From Actinomortierella ambigua (Eukaryota > Mortierellomycota > Mortierellomycetes > Mortierellales > Mortierellaceae), in assembly GCA_016098155.1 (NCBI GenBank), contig JAAAJB010000020.1:1-64000 (forward strand): a stretch of DNA of 64,000 bases. The letters are read 5' to 3'. Under the pieces are notes generated by a model, which was given only the letters and a program-made list of their open reading frames with translations, had not been told where the DNA came from and did no database searches. Shown in pieces: positions 62,601 to 64,000 of the stretch (position 1 is its first letter; every line of letters starts with the position of its first letter). The position numbers and the translations under genes were made by a program.

Positions 62601-64000
62601 ATCTTCAATCCCTGCCACACACCCCTCACCCTCTGATCTTCCCCCCTCTCTCTCCCCTTTCGCCCAAATGTACTACCGGGTACTAGTGTCTTGGTTTACC
62701 TGCTCGCCTTGACGGGCTTAGAATCGCTCAATTTGAGCATGTTGGACTCTATGATCTTTGGCTCAGTCCTATCCGCCACTGACCCTGTGACGATCCTCGC
62801 CATCTTTAACCAGCTTAAAGTGGATCCCAAGCTGTACTCGGTCATCTTTGGCGAAAGTATCCTCAACGATGCTGTGTCAATTGTCATGTTTGAGTACGTT
62901 GACTGTTGAACCCTGATTTTTTTATATTGTCGTCATTCTATTTTCAGTGAGTCGTTCAGTTTCTTAGTGGTACAAGAATTTACGAAATGGAAATGCTCAC
63001 AAAGTGGTTTTTTTTTTCACACTTCCTTTTATGAAAACTCTTTAGGACGCTCAAAAAATACCGAGGAGAAGACTTTCACCTTGGCAATGTGCTGCACGGC
63101 ATTTCGACCTTCTTTTTTGTCTTCTCGGTGTCGTTGATCATCGGTGTGGTCATTGGACTGGTAGCGGCGCTGGCGCTGAAGCGGACAAACATCTTCCAAT
63201 ACCCGGGACTCGAGTCGTGCATCATTGCGCTGATGGCGTATGCGTCCTACTTTTTCTCAAACAGTGTCCACCTCTCGGGTATTGTCTCACTGTTGTTCTG
63301 CGGCATCACGCTCAAGCACTACGCCTACGAGAGTCTGTCCTTGCGGTCACGACGAACAACAAAGTCGCTCTTCCAGGTGCTGGCCCAGCTCTCGGAGAAC
63401 TTCATCTTCATCTACCTAGGCTTAACGCTGTTCACACACCCGAACCTGGACTACAAGCCCGTGTTTATTGTGTTCACGTTCGTCTTTATCATCATCTCGC
63501 GCTATGCGGCTGTCTTCCCACTGTCGTCCATCATCAACATGTTCTCAGTCTATGTCCTGAAGCGATCCGACACCCTGTCAAAACCCCATCAGGTCATGCT
63601 GTTCTGGGCAGGCTTGCGCGGAGCGGTCGCCTTTGCCTTGGCGGCGGGCATTGAAGGCGAAGAGTCGGCGGCGATGAGGACGACGATCTTGGTGGTTGTC
63701 GTATTGTCGGTGATTGTCTTTGGCGGCACGACAGCACGCATGTTGGCGATTTTGGGTGTCAAGGTTGGTTGCGTCGACTCGGAAGGCGAGAGCGATGAGG
63801 ACATGCCCGCTGGACCTGGGAACTATAATTCGTCAGGACGTGGATGGGATGATTATGACCGCGAGCGCGAGATCTATCTGAGCGACGATCCGTATACGCG
63901 GGCCTCCGAGACAGGGTCGCTGTATCTGCACTCGACGTATTCGAATTCAGAGCTGTCGCTGCAGTCACGACCGTCGGAAGATGATGGACATGGCTCGGGA
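61730..64000 (+). CDS. Endosomal Na+(K+)/H+ exchanger, NHX1/NHE6-9 type (3' end outside window)
   Basis: CPA1-family cation/proton antiporter that acidity-tunes endosomes and vacuoles. Exons: 61730-61916, 62161-62371, 62687-62893, and 63046 to the window edge, giving 520 residues so far with consistent phases. Membrane helices alternate with conserved NHE blocks: [13 protein letters not shown] (amiloride-binding-type), [32 protein letters not shown] with the catalytic Asn-Asp pair, [12 protein letters not shown] and [15 protein letters not shown]. The short N-terminus before helix 1 and these motifs favour the intracellular NHX1/NHE6-9 branch over plasma-membrane NHE. The visible C-terminal tail is hydrophilic, Ser/Asp-rich and probably regulatory. 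The stop is beyond 64000. Confidence 0.95.

Overview
This is nuclear DNA from a filamentous fungus. The evidence is many short spliceosomal introns (GTAAGT-type donors, pyrimidine tract plus AG acceptors), CT-rich 5' leaders, A-rich 3' ends, and fungal orthologues such as SIP5, YHM2, an Nma111-type HtrA protease and a TTC39/IML2 protein. An early-diverging lineage, probably Mortierellomycota/Mucoromycota, is my best inference, but nothing here proves it. For the better-preserved genes I joined exons by eye at GT/AG (or GC/AG) sites and checked that the summed exon lengths divide by three.

Layout. 1-4.1 kb: a head-to-tail tandem pair of cytosolic prolyl-tRNA synthetase genes (minus strand). 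The left copy is cut by the window edge and carries odd splice sites. 4.1-6.6 kb: debris with a PIF1-helicase-like fragment and a stray copy of the ProRS 3' flank. 6.6-10.6 kb: Nma111/HtrA nuclear serine protease (minus). 11.0-14.1 kb: a membrane-anchored GT5 starch-synthase-like glycosyltransferase (minus), divergent from an SPX-RING E3 ligase (15.1-17.9 kb, plus). 18.7-28.9 kb: a predicted 3042-residue protein joining a four-helix membrane region, long acidic and proline-rich segments, and a TTC39/IML2 domain. 28.9-30.0 kb: a poorly resolved membrane-protein gene (minus).

30.0-32.45 kb: a large palindrome (arms about 1.1-1.2 kb, 110 bp spacer). Each arm carries one copy of an unrecognised 112-residue Cys-rich, acidic protein gene, and a decayed third copy lies beside it. 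33.2-33.8 kb: minisatellites around a 98-base assembly gap.

34.2-64 kb is ordinary, gene-dense euchromatin: complex I 24 kDa subunit, PWP1 WD40 protein, an SV2-like MFS transporter built from microexons, the YHM2 citrate/oxoglutarate carrier, SIP5, a HotDog thioesterase, a PP6/Sit4 phosphatase catalytic subunit, NC2-beta/DR1, a CID-RRM (Nrd1/Seb1/SCAF-type) RNA polymerase II factor and, truncated at the right edge, an endosomal Na+/H+ exchanger. These are housekeeping functions with no operon-like logic. Divergent pairs (GT5/SPX-RING and DR1/CID-RRM) share intergenic promoters. I found no tRNA, rRNA or CRISPR.
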